Source: JAAYDH01 sp964345825 (GTDB lineage Bacteria > Bacillota_I > Bacilli_A > RFN20 > CAG-826). Taken from it: DNA of 7,841 nt. The stretch is from assembly GCA_964345825.1 (NCBI GenBank), contig CAYFSI010000030.1, positions 1-7,841 of the forward strand, written 5' to 3'. A program made the position numbers and the translations under genes. Of this stretch, positions 1-6,879 are shown piece after piece. Numbering within the stretch: position 1 is the stretch's first letter; each line of letters opens with the position of its first letter. The notes beneath the pieces were generated by a model. The model was not told the DNA's origin, did not search any database, and saw nothing but the letters and a program-made list of their open reading frames with translations.

Positions 1-1
1 A

Positions 2-871
2 ATGTGTGTAGGACTTATGGGATGTAATAACAATAACCGAACGCCTATTGATGTTATCATTATGGGCGGACAATCTAATATGGTGGGGTGTTCTCCTGCT
101 TTGCAAGTTGCTACAGAAATCGGAAATGATAAATATAACGAGTACATTGAAGGATATCCCGGAATAAGGATCGCATATGATTGTTGGACAAAGCTCGATG
201 AAGGAGGTTATTACAAACAGAATTCAAGTAATAACAACTTTGTCACCACAATGTTCGGGCAAGGTAATTCAACATCAAACTTTGGACCAGAAATGGGAAT
301 GGCAGAATACTTCTCTGAACATGGTAGAAACGATAAGGTTGCATTGATTAAACACGCCACAGGAGCAGCTTCTTTATATTGGGATTTTGCCTCTACTAGC
401 TCACAACTAGACAGGACGATTTATTCTAACTTTATTAAATATATTAAAGATGCGTGCGAATTATTAAAGAGACAAGGATATGAACCGACCATTAAAGCTT
501 TCTGCTGGATGCAAGGAGAGGGGGATGCTTTCCCCACTATCTATGCCGGATATGAGGGCTTAACTGAACTATTGATTCAGGATATTAGAAACGATTTAAA
601 AGATTACAAAGACAAAAGCGAAATGGCTTTTATCGATGCTGCTATTTCGGATTCAACAAAATGGGTTTATTATCAACAAATTAATAATGCAAAACGCAAT
701 GTTTCAGAAACAGCAGATAATAATATTTTTATTGATACTTTAAGTGAAGGTTTAGATAAGAATTCTCTCCAGGAAGATGAGGCCCACTACCGTGGCTCTT
801 CTATGGTAGAGCTAGGTCATTTATTCGCCGAAGCGGTTGAGCCATTCCTCACCCCAATAGATTATGAGTAG
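2..871 (+). CDS. Sialate O-acetylesterase/CE6-like SGNH esterase, putative lipoprotein (5' end cut by the window)
   Basis: Probably removes O-acetyl groups from sugars (sialic acid, xylan or another acetylated glycan) at the outer face of the membrane. SGNH motifs are visible: GGQSNMVG at residues 22-29 with Ser25 as likely nucleophile, HATGAASLYWDF at 118-129, WMQGEGDA at 169-176 (the WxQGExD block of the SASA family), and D259xxH262 near the C-terminus completing a Ser-Asp-His set. Residues 5-8 (LMGC) resemble a lipobox with Cys8 as the lipidated residue; Met at -2 is unusual. A lipobox this close to the first ATG leaves no room for a charged region and hydrophobic core, so the true start is almost certainly upstream of the window. 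The stop overlaps the Nudix start by 8 bp, suggesting co-translation. The family is clear; the substrate is not, and CE6 acetylxylan esterase is as possible as sialate esterase. Confidence 0.8.
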   Translation: MCVGLMGCNNNNRTPIDVIIMGGQSNMVGCSPALQVATEIGNDKYNEYIEGYPGIRIAYDCWTKLDEGGYYKQNSSNNNFVTTMFGQGNSTSNFGPEMGMAEYFSEHGRNDKVALIKHATGAASLYWDFASTSSQLDRTIYSNFIKYIKDACELLKRQGYEPTIKAFCWMQGEGDAFPTIYAGYEGLTELLIQDIRNDLKDYKDKSEMAFIDAAISDSTKWVYYQQINNAKRNVSETADNNIFIDTLSEGLDKNSLQEDEAHYRGSSMVELGHLFAEAVEPFLTPIDYE

Positions 872-1325
872 CAAAAGTAAACTAGTCACCAAAGACGAAC
901 GTATGGCAAAAACCATTCCACATTCTGTTGTCGTGTTATTTAATAATGAAAATAAAGTATTGGTGGAAATTCGTGCAGATGATGGTTTCTATGACTTCCC
1001 AGGTGGAGGAATCGATGATGGTGAGACCCACGAAGAAGGCGCAAAAAGAGAATTATTAGAAGAGACTGGGCTCATCGCTGATGACTTGGTCCTCTTCAAA
1101 GTGTATACAGGAGAAATAACTCATTACGTTTATTTTAATGGTAATGAAATCTATGGCGTCGATGCTGTTTTTTTATGCCGTAAATATCATGGAGAAATTA
1201 AACCTCAAATCGAAGAAGTTACTTCTCTTGTTTTCCTTTCTCTTGATGAATTAGCAAAGAAACAGATTAGCATGCGCAATTCTCAAATAATAAAAGATTT
1301 ACAAGGACAATTGAAATATGATTAG
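864..1325 (+). CDS. Nudix hydrolase (substrate unknown)
   Basis: Small cytoplasmic pyrophosphohydrolase of 153 aa, a normal length for a single-domain Nudix protein. A complete Nudix box (Gx5Ex7REUxEExGU) spans Gly48 to Leu70, with Glu54 and the metal-binding set Arg62-Glu63 and Glu66-Glu67 all present. The flanking beta-strands (SVVVLF, KVLVEIR, YDFPGGG) fit the fold. The ATG at 864 overlaps the upstream esterase stop (ATGAGTAG) and has no recognisable Shine-Dalgarno, so translation probably depends on coupling. Met14 at 903 is an alternative start that lies closer to the first conserved strand, but it also lacks a good ribosome site. Sandwiched between two esterases and ahead of a phosphohexomutase, it might cleave a nucleotide sugar to give sugar-1-phosphate; that is inference from context. 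Housecleaning of damaged nucleotides is equally possible. Confidence 0.88.
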   Translation: MSSKSKLVTKDERMAKTIPHSVVVLFNNENKVLVEIRADDGFYDFPGGGIDDGETHEEGAKRELLEETGLIADDLVLFKVYTGEITHYVYFNGNEIYGVDAVFLCRKYHGEIKPQIEEVTSLVFLSLDELAKKQISMRNSQIIKDLQGQLKYD

Positions 1326-2085
1326 GGTGCTTTCTATTTCCAATAGTTTTGGGGTCGATGGAACGACTTTTTTGCATCAAATTTCTAATTCTTTTGATAC
1401 TCAAATTGAAGTCGGGACCCTTTTTATAGGTGGCTGTGAGATTTCTCGGCATTTGGATAATATAAAAAACAATATTGCTGATTATGAATTCTATCATAAT
1501 GGTATTTTAAAGAAGATCGGGGCGACTATTTTAGAGGTTTTAAAACCTGAAGAAAGTGGCGAATCTCCATGGGACTATATTGTCTTTCAACAAGCTAGTG
1601 GTTTTTCCGGTATTGAATCATCATTTCATCCCTATCTTGATAATCTTATCGCTGAAGTTAGAAAATACAATAAACACGCCCAGCTTGCTCTCCATGAAAC
1701 TTGGTCGTATTCCCAAGACTTTGACAACACCGCTTATGTTCCCTACCAATATTCTCAATCAAAAATGGGATGCATGATCGAAAAAACCTATTCTAATGTC
1801 GCTCATGATTTAGGTATTTCTTTGATTATTCCTTCTTTAAAAATCATTGAAAAAGCCCGTTCAATCTATGGCGATACAATGAATCGTGATGGCTACCACC
1901 TCACTGAGGAAGCTCGTTATCTCGTCGCTTGTGGCTGGGCCCTATTCTTATTAAAGCAAGAGGCTACAAAGCCTTTATTTGTTCCAAATTATTCTTCACT
2001 GGAAGGCTTTGAACCTTTAAAGAAAGAAAAATGCCAAGAATTGTATGAAATAGCTAGAGGAGTCTATCGTGATATCAATGGATAA
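1318..2085 (+). CDS. DUF4886-type SGNH/GDSL hydrolase
   Basis: 255-aa protein resembling the DUF4886 branch of the SGNH hydrolase superfamily, whose members often sit in carbohydrate-use loci and are presumed esterases or deacetylases. Seen: an N-terminal strand ending in SNSFG (residues 8-12), corresponding to the GNSFS nucleophile block with Ser10 as likely nucleophile; LFIGGCEISRH at 35-45, typical of the family; VFQQASGFSG at 89-98; LHETWSY at 125-131; and RDGYHL at 190-195, giving the Asp191-His194 pair of block V. The first block has Ser instead of the usual Gly before Asn-Ser. There is no signal peptide or membrane segment, so it should be cytoplasmic. It starts inside the Nudix stop (ATGATTAG, 8-bp overlap), with a modest AAGGA about 10 nt upstream, and its end overlaps the phosphohexomutase by 17 bp. 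The substrate is unknown; a deacetylase for imported acetylated oligosaccharides is the contextual guess. Confidence 0.78.
   Translation: MIRVLSISNSFGVDGTTFLHQISNSFDTQIEVGTLFIGGCEISRHLDNIKNNIADYEFYHNGILKKIGATILEVLKPEESGESPWDYIVFQQASGFSGIESSFHPYLDNLIAEVRKYNKHAQLALHETWSYSQDFDNTAYVPYQYSQSKMGCMIEKTYSNVAHDLGISLIIPSLKIIEKARSIYGDTMNRDGYHLTEEARYLVACGWALFLLKQEATKPLFVPNYSSLEGFEPLKKEKCQELYEIARGVYRDING
2058..2062 (+). promoter_or_regulatory. Shine-Dalgarno deciding a GTG start for the phosphohexomutase
   Basis: AGGAG lies inside the 3' end of the DUF4886 gene. It is 6 nt from GTG at 2069 but 15 nt from the first in-frame ATG at 2078. The spacing favours GTG, giving an N-terminus of MISMDKVVK rather than MDKVVK. 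Both are compatible with the family. Confidence 0.6.
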
Positions 2086-3739
2086 AGTAGTAAAAGATAA
2101 ATATCTTAAATGGAAAAATCATCGTCTCGAAGATGGTCTAAATAAAGAACTGGATTCGCTTAGTGAAGCGGAAATTATTGATGCTTTTTTTGCCGATCTT
2201 GCTTTTGGTACCGGAGGATTACGAGGAATAATTGGTGTTGGAACCAACCGCATGAATGTCTACACCGTAAAAAGAGCGACTGTAGGCTTAGCTAAGTATC
2301 TATTAAACAATTTCAGTAAACCCAGCATCGCTATCGCTTATGATTCAAGAAACAAATCACAATTATTTGCAGAGACGGCTGCTCAAGTAATGGCCTATTT
2401 TGGGGTTCGAGTTTTCTTATACAAAGAATTGATGCCTACTCCTGCACTTTCCTATGCGGTTCGAGTCCTATCTACTTCTGCCGGTATTGTTATCACCGCC
2501 TCCCATAATCCGAAACAATATAATGGTTATAAGGTCTACGGCAGTGACGGATGTCAAATCACAGATGATGCTGCCAATCTAATCATGAAAGAAATCGAGA
2601 CTGTTGATTCGTTCATCGCTCTTCCCATTCTTCCTTTTAATGAATACTTAAAAACTTCGCAAATTGAATATATTCCCGAAACATTAATTGACACTCTCTT
2701 TCATTACGAAGCTTCCTTATCCACTTATGAAGGCAAGAGAAATATTAAAATTATCTATTCCGCTTTAAATGGGGCGGGCTATCGAAGTGTCACTAGTGTT
2801 TTAAAACTAGCAGGATATAAAAACATCTTCCCCGTGAAAGAACAATGCTATCCCGATGGGGATTTTCCAACTTGTCCCAAACCAAATCCTGAACTTCATG
2901 AAACTCTCGAGCTTGGCATCAAACTCGCCAAAGAGAAAAAAGCAGATATTTTAATTGTCACCGATCCCGATTGTGACCGAGTAGGAACCGCAATAAGGCA
3001 TAAAGGGGATTACGTTCTTCTAAATGGAAATGAAATTGGCATTCTACTTTTTGACTATTTACTAAAAGTAAAAAATGTATCAAATCCTTTTATCATAAAA
3101 ACAATTGTTACCAGTGATATGGCAAAAGAAATAGCTAAAAAGAAAAATGTCACTCTTTATGAGACGCTAACTGGTTTCAAATATATCGGCGAGCAAATGG
3201 GAATAAGAGAAGAAAAAGGAGACATTGGCGGATTCTTGCTTGGTTTTGAAGAATCCTACGGCTATCTCTCGGCAAAAAATATCCGTGATAAAGATGCCAT
3301 TAACGGTTCGCTCATGATCGCTGATATGTGTGCTTATTATCTTGAGCAAAACAAGGATTTGGTCGAAAGAATGAAGGAACTATATGAAGAATATGGTTGG
3401 AATAAAACTTGTCTAATTAATAAAGAATTCTATGGACAAGAAGGTAAAAAAACCATGGATTCGTTTATGGTCTCGTTAAGAGAAAAGAAAGATTTTATAT
3501 CTTTAAAATACAAAGAGGATTACGCCACTTCAAAAAGAACATTCGATGATCATGTAGAAGAAATATTTCTTCCGAAAAGTAATGTCTTAAAATTTTCCTT
3601 TATTGATGGATCATCTGTCACTGTTAGACCTAGTGGAACCGAACCAAAACTTAAGCTCTATTTCTACATAAAAGACGACAAAGATAAGCTCGAAGAAAAG
3701 ATGAACTTCTATCAACAGATGTTCTTGTCTCTTTTCTAA
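2069..3739 (+). CDS. pgcA: Phosphoglucomutase/phosphomannomutase (alpha-D-phosphohexomutase, PgcA type)
   Basis: Cytoplasmic enzyme interconverting hexose-6-phosphate and hexose-1-phosphate (glucose and often mannose), linking sugar catabolism to nucleotide-sugar and envelope synthesis. All four family loops are present: TASHNP at 143-148 with Ser145 as the phosphorylated catalytic serine; the metal loop DPDCDR at 299-304 with Asp299, Asp301 and Asp303; the sugar-binding loop GFEESYGY at 392-399; and the phosphate-binding RPSGTEPKLK at 520-529. The N-terminal AFGTGGLRG at 45-53 and GTNRMN at 58-63 are typical of the long PGM2/PgcA subgroup, and 556 aa is close to the usual size of about 570-580. 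The likely start is GTG, set by AGGAG at 2058-2062; ATG at 2078 is the alternative. It overlaps the preceding gene by 17 bp and is followed after 60 bp by manA, so mannose-phosphate conversion is a plausible local role. The glucose/mannose preference cannot be told from sequence. Confidence 0.93.
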   Translation: MISMDKVVKDKYLKWKNHRLEDGLNKELDSLSEAEIIDAFFADLAFGTGGLRGIIGVGTNRMNVYTVKRATVGLAKYLLNNFSKPSIAIAYDSRNKSQLFAETAAQVMAYFGVRVFLYKELMPTPALSYAVRVLSTSAGIVITASHNPKQYNGYKVYGSDGCQITDDAANLIMKEIETVDSFIALPILPFNEYLKTSQIEYIPETLIDTLFHYEASLSTYEGKRNIKIIYSALNGAGYRSVTSVLKLAGYKNIFPVKEQCYPDGDFPTCPKPNPELHETLELGIKLAKEKKADILIVTDPDCDRVGTAIRHKGDYVLLNGNEIGILLFDYLLKVKNVSNPFIIKTIVTSDMAKEIAKKKNVTLYETLTGFKYIGEQMGIREEKGDIGGFLLGFEESYGYLSAKNIRDKDAINGSLMIADMCAYYLEQNKDLVERMKELYEEYGWNKTCLINKEFYGQEGKKTMDSFMVSLREKKDFISLKYKEDYATSKRTFDDHVEEIFLPKSNVLKFSFIDGSSVTVRPSGTEPKLKLYFYIKDDKDKLEEKMNFYQQMFLSLF

Positions 3740-3745
3740 CTTCTT

Positions 3746-3766
3746 GTTTGGGGTATTTACCCAAAC
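3746..3766 (+). other. Hairpin between pgcA and manA
   Basis: GTTTGGG at 3746-3752 pairs perfectly with CCCAAAC at 3760-3766 around a 7-nt loop. The 7-bp stem begins 7 nt after the pgcA stop. No T-run follows (the next bases are TGCCAAATTG), so it is not a canonical intrinsic terminator. It could be a weak or partial terminator, or an mRNA-stabilising or processing hairpin separating the two halves of the operon. Confidence 0.5.
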
Positions 3767-3799
3767 TGCCAAATTGATTTGCTCTAGGGAGGAAACTAA

Positions 3800-4708
3800 A
3801 TGAAGACAGTAAAATTAAAGCCAGCTATAAAAGACTACATTTGGGGAGGAAACAAATTCTTCCGCTGGGGAAAAGAAGCTGACACTGACCGCATTGCAGA
3901 ATGCTGGGAGCTATCTTTTCGTGATGAAGGGCCTTCTATCATTGATTCAGGAAAAAATAAAGGTAAGTTATTGAAAGATGTCGCTAGTAAAGAAGATATT
4001 GGATTTCTAGCCTCTTCTTTTCCTTTTTTCCCAATGCTTGTCAAACTTATTGATGCGAAAGACAACCTCTCAATTCAGGTTCACCCAAGTGATGAATATG
4101 CTTTAAAGCATGAAAACTCATATGGTAAAACCGAGATGTGGTACATCATTGAGGCTGAAAAGAATGCCTCACTCTATATAGGTTTTAACGATAATGTATC
4201 AAAGGAAGAAATTGTTAATAGAATCGCTGAGAACACTCTCATCGAAGCTCTTAATGACATCAAGGTTAAGCCAGGTGAATGCTATTTCATTCCTTCTGGA
4301 ACTCCTCATGCAATCGGCAAAGGAATTACATTGCTTGAAGTGCAACAAAACTCGAATCTGACCTATCGTTTATATGACTATGGTCGAATTGGAAAAGATG
4401 GCAAATCCCGTGAACTTCATATCGAAAAAGCCCTAAAAGTCATGGATTTTAATAAATTTTACCCAGTAATTACCAAAGAAGGAAGGCTTGGCTATTCACC
4501 TTATTTCTCCACTTATTTAAAGAAAAACGATGGTTCAATAATACTCGCAAAAAAAGAATCATTTATTGCTATAACTATCGTAAACGGAGCAGGGACACTT
4601 AACAACATTCCTTTTTCTATTGGCGATACATTCTTTATTCCGGCGGGTCAAAAAGCTAATATCACTGGTGAATGCACTTACCTCATGATGACGGTGGAGG
4701 AAAAATAA
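3800..4708 (+). CDS. manA: Mannose-6-phosphate isomerase, class I
   Basis: Zinc-dependent cytoplasmic isomerase converting mannose-6-phosphate to fructose-6-phosphate, so that mannose can enter glycolysis, or the reverse for making mannosyl precursors. Seen: N-terminal KDYIWGG at 11-17, AECWELS at 33-39, then the cupin metal ligands Gln93 and His95 in SIQVHPSDEYA, Glu112 in GKTEMWY, and His170 in PSGTPHAIG. QQNSNLTYRLYDYGR at 182-196 carries Arg190, the conserved active-site arginine. The C-terminal cupin half ends with GDTFFIPAG at 275-283. At 302 aa it matches the short Bacillus-type ManA, not the longer enterobacterial form. A strong AGGGAGGA at 3786-3793, 6 nt before the ATG, fixes the start. 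It shares a TAATG junction with the downstream ROK kinase, pointing to coupled expression of kinase and isomerase. Confidence 0.95.
   Translation: MKTVKLKPAIKDYIWGGNKFFRWGKEADTDRIAECWELSFRDEGPSIIDSGKNKGKLLKDVASKEDIGFLASSFPFFPMLVKLIDAKDNLSIQVHPSDEYALKHENSYGKTEMWYIIEAEKNASLYIGFNDNVSKEEIVNRIAENTLIEALNDIKVKPGECYFIPSGTPHAIGKGITLLEVQQNSNLTYRLYDYGRIGKDGKSRELHIEKALKVMDFNKFYPVITKEGRLGYSPYFSTYLKKNDGSIILAKKESFIAITIVNGAGTLNNIPFSIGDTFFIPAGQKANITGECTYLMMTVEEK
4696..4702 (+). promoter_or_regulatory. Shine-Dalgarno deciding the ROK kinase start
   Basis: GGAGGAA within the last codons of manA lies 5 nt before ATG 4708 (counting from its last base). It supports that start over an in-frame ATG at 4672, which would add 12 residues (MHLPHDDGGGKI) ahead of the conserved N-terminal strand of the kinase. 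Confidence 0.75.
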
Positions 4709-5664
4709 TGATTTCAATCGGAGTAGATATCGGTGGTACTTCAATAAAAGGAGCCTCTATAAACGGGCAAGGAAAAATCATTGCTAGGTTTTCTCTACCA
4801 ATAATTGATAAAGAAGCAGGCGATGAAGCAATTGAGAGATTAGGAAAAAAGATTCTTTCCTTTATCAGCGAAAATAACATTAAAAGCAATGAGATTATTG
4901 GCATTGGTGTCGGTTGTCCGGGAGCAATCAACTCTGAAAAAGGAGTTGTTGATTATTCCAATAATCTAAAATGGGTCGATGTTCATCTTCAAGAAACCCT
5001 AGAGAAGATGACTAATATTAAAGTTAAAGTCACCAATGATGCTAATGCAGCAGCATTGGGTGAAGCCAAATTTGGAGCAGGGAAAGAAGCTTCCTCTGTT
5101 ATTCTCCTCACTCTTGGAACAGGAGTGGGCGGAGGAATTATCATAAATGGTCAGGTTTATGAAGGAAATGAAGGCAAAGGAGCGGAACTAGGACACACTG
5201 TAATTGAAATCGATGGGCGAACATGCACATGTGGAAGGCAGGGATGTCTAGAAGCATACGCTTCGGCTACTGCCTTAATTAGCGATACCAAAGAAGCACT
5301 GAGAAAACATCCAGATTCACTAATGTGGAAACTGGTTAATAATGATATAACCAAAGTTAATGGACTAACTCCTTTTGACGCGAAATTAAAGGGTGACAAA
5401 GCAGCTAGCGAGGTCATTAATCGTTACATTAAGTATTTAGGCGAAGGAATTCTAAACTTCTGTAATATTTTTAGACCAGAAGCCATCGTTCTTTCGGGGG
5501 GGATTGCTCAACAAGGAAAAAACCTTCTTGATCCGTTGATTGATTATTGCGAAAAAAGAGACTATGGCTTTAAGGGAACTCCTAAAGTAAAAATCACTAC
5601 TGCTCAGTTGGGTTATGATTCTGGTATTTTTGGCGCCGCTTCTTTATTTTTAAACAACAAATAA
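4708..5664 (+). CDS. ROK-family sugar kinase (glucokinase/fructokinase/mannokinase-like)
   Basis: ATP-dependent kinase phosphorylating a hexose in the cytoplasm, 318 aa from the start used here. The N-terminal phosphate loop DIGGTSIKG is at 7-15. TNDANAAALGEA at 109-120 holds the catalytic base Asp111, and LGTGVGGGII at 136-145 is the second nucleotide-binding loop. The ROK zinc site is complete: His163 in GAELGHTVI (the ExGH sugar-binding motif, Glu160) plus Cys173, Cys175 and Cys180 in CTCGRQGCLEAYAS. VLSGGIA at 261-267 is the C-terminal adenosine loop. It has no N-terminal helix-turn-helix, so it is a kinase and not a ROK repressor. It begins inside the manA stop (TAATG, 1-bp overlap), which suggests the hexose it phosphorylates feeds ManA; mannose, fructose or glucose all remain possible. 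Its 3' end overlaps the opposing CE2-like gene by 15 bp. Confidence 0.92.
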   Translation: MISIGVDIGGTSIKGASINGQGKIIARFSLPIIDKEAGDEAIERLGKKILSFISENNIKSNEIIGIGVGCPGAINSEKGVVDYSNNLKWVDVHLQETLEKMTNIKVKVTNDANAAALGEAKFGAGKEASSVILLTLGTGVGGGIIINGQVYEGNEGKGAELGHTVIEIDGRTCTCGRQGCLEAYASATALISDTKEALRKHPDSLMWKLVNNDITKVNGLTPFDAKLKGDKAASEVINRYIKYLGEGILNFCNIFRPEAIVLSGGIAQQGKNLLDPLIDYCEKRDYGFKGTPKVKITTAQLGYDSGIFGAASLFLNNK

Positions 5665-6690
5665 TTTATTCTTAATATAATCGCTGAGTTCATTAGCTGC
5701 GTAGCGGTGCATCTCTTTATTCGGATGTCCGCCTACTGGCATAACACCTCCAACACTGGTTGATTTGCTTTCTAATAACTCAATATTTAAATTGCTTTCT
5801 TTTATAGCGTCTAAATAGGCCTGTTTTACAAAAGGTGGTAGAGGCAAAGCGGCTTCAAAGACAAGAATATGCAAATTAGAACCATATGTTTTATATAATG
5901 CTTGGACAAAAGATACAAATTGTTTTTTAAAACCGTCTTTATCAAAATGATCTTTGCCTACACTTCCATCGTTTGTGCCAAGAGCAATAACAACAAGAGA
6001 AGGAATGAATAATTTGTTGTCCCATTTTGGAGTCTCAGCTAAGCTTTGATTCCAATTAAAAGAAGCTAAGTTCAACATATCAGGAATGGTTGTTATCTTT
6101 GATCCTTCACTATAAATAGAACGATAGAGAGGAAAACCACTAACGGATACGGCTTGAATTTCTAGATCAAGTTTCTCTTTTAAAAGATAAGCATAGCTTA
6201 GCGCAAAATTCTCTTCGCTGGTCTTAAAAGGACTATTCTTACTGCTAGCTTCAACTCCATAGCCACAAGTAATTGAATCGCCATATATTTCTACATTGAT
6301 TCTCTTTTTTTCTTCGTGCAAAAGAAAAGTTCCATCAGTCTCAACGTTAAGATAACCGACACGAGAGGATGAGCACTCGCTAATCTTCATTATTCGAATA
6401 TGATGCTTATCTAAAACAAGATTATCTATTAAGGTAATAGTCATTTTTGGTTCATTGATTTCAAACTTTTTGGGAGTAAAATCATCAACAAAAACCATGA
6501 TATATGGTCTATGCACTTCATCTTCAGTAGCGGTCGCAACAATTGTTATAGAAGAGGATGTTCCTAAAAAGGAAAACTCTATACCTGAACCTGAAAAATC
6601 CGTCCAAAGAATTCCGTTTTGGTGGTAATATCGTCCATTGAGTTTCAGGTTACTGTTTATGTCGGGTTTAGCAAAATCAATAATTTCCAT
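5650..6690 (-). CDS. CE2-like acetylesterase (beta-sandwich plus SGNH domain)
   Basis: Likely deacetylase of acetylated oligosaccharides, resembling carbohydrate esterase family 2. An N-terminal beta-rich jelly-roll-like domain covers roughly residues 10-125 (NLKLNGRYY at 14-22, then SGSGIEFSFLGTSSSITIV at 33-51, a typical CE2 beginning). The SGNH domain follows: GDSITCGYG at 137-145 with Ser139 as nucleophile, VSGFPLYR at 183-190, ALGTND at 236-241, and GGHPNKEMH at 320-328 with His322 as catalytic histidine. Residues 319-321 (VGG) contain no Asp before that His, so it may use a Ser-His dyad, as some CE2 enzymes are known to do. There is no signal peptide, so a cytoplasmic location is expected, acting on imported substrate. 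No clear Shine-Dalgarno precedes the ATG. The gene has its own promoter candidate and is convergent with the ROK kinase. Specificity is unknown. Confidence 0.85.
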   Translation of the reverse strand: MEIIDFAKPDINSNLKLNGRYYHQNGILWTDFSGSGIEFSFLGTSSSITIVATATEDEVHRPYIMVFVDDFTPKKFEINEPKMTITLIDNLVLDKHHIRIMKISECSSSRVGYLNVETDGTFLLHEEKKRINVEIYGDSITCGYGVEASSKNSPFKTSEENFALSYAYLLKEKLDLEIQAVSVSGFPLYRSIYSEGSKITTIPDMLNLASFNWNQSLAETPKWDNKLFIPSLVVIALGTNDGSVGKDHFDKDGFKKQFVSFVQALYKTYGSNLHILVFEAALPLPPFVKQAYLDAIKESNLNIELLESKSTSVGGVMPVGGHPNKEMHRYAANELSDYIKNKLFVV

Positions 6691-6722
6691 ATTTAATTCA
6701 ATACCATATTTTTATAATTGCG

Positions 6723-6751
6723 ATTATAGCATAACCTTTTTAGTACATCTT
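6723..6751 (-). promoter_or_regulatory. Candidate promoter for the CE2-like gene (extended -10)
   Basis: On the minus strand, TATAAT at 6728-6723 is a perfect -10 box and is preceded by TGC, forming an extended -10 element. The hexamer 17 nt upstream (AAGATG, 6751-6746) is a poor -35, which an extended -10 can tolerate. Transcription would start near 6716, giving a leader of about 25 nt before the ATG at 6690 with no obvious ribosome site. Confidence 0.5.
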
Positions 6752-6837
6752 CATAATAGGTATAAAGGCTTTTTATTTCTTCGACTAATTACGCATTAAA
6801 CAATTAAAACATATGATTTATTAATTAGAATGCAATG

Positions 6838-6862
6838 ACACAATCTGTTGAATAGATTGTGT
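6838..6862. promoter_or_regulatory. 9-7-9 inverted repeat, possible LysR-type operator
   Basis: ACACAATCT (6838-6846) is the exact reverse complement of AGATTGTGT (6854-6862), separated by GTTGAAT. The centre reads ATC-N9-GAT (6843-6857), which includes the T-N11-A core known for LysR-type regulator sites. It sits 17 bp upstream of the -35 box of the rightward promoter, centred about -65 from its predicted start. There is no T-run on either strand, so a terminator is unlikely. The regulator gene is not in the window. Confidence 0.45.
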
Positions 6863-6879
6863 TGTCAATTAGGCGATAT

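Noticed and set aside
1267..1497. Minus-strand open frame of 76 codons
   Set aside because: Lies wholly over the Nudix/DUF4886 coding region and shows no domain motif or ribosome site; a shadow of the plus-strand genes. The other short antisense frames over pgcA, manA and the ROK gene are rejected likewise.
1556..1777. Plus-strand 73-codon frame inside the DUF4886 gene
   Set aside because: Alternative-frame shadow; the main frame carries the SGNH motifs throughout.
3768..3782. Second small hairpin (CCAAAT/ATTTG) after the 3746-3766 stem
   Set aside because: The loop would be only 2 nt and the stem mostly A-T; too weak to call.
4672..4707. Longer ROK kinase start at ATG 4672
   Set aside because: It would overlap manA by 37 bp and add a polar tail before the conserved first strand; GGAGGAA sits correctly for ATG 4708.
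6785..6828. CTAATTA ... TAATTAG inverted repeat in the divergent intergenic region
   Set aside because: Seven A/T-dominated bases separated by 30 nt in AT-rich DNA; expected by chance.
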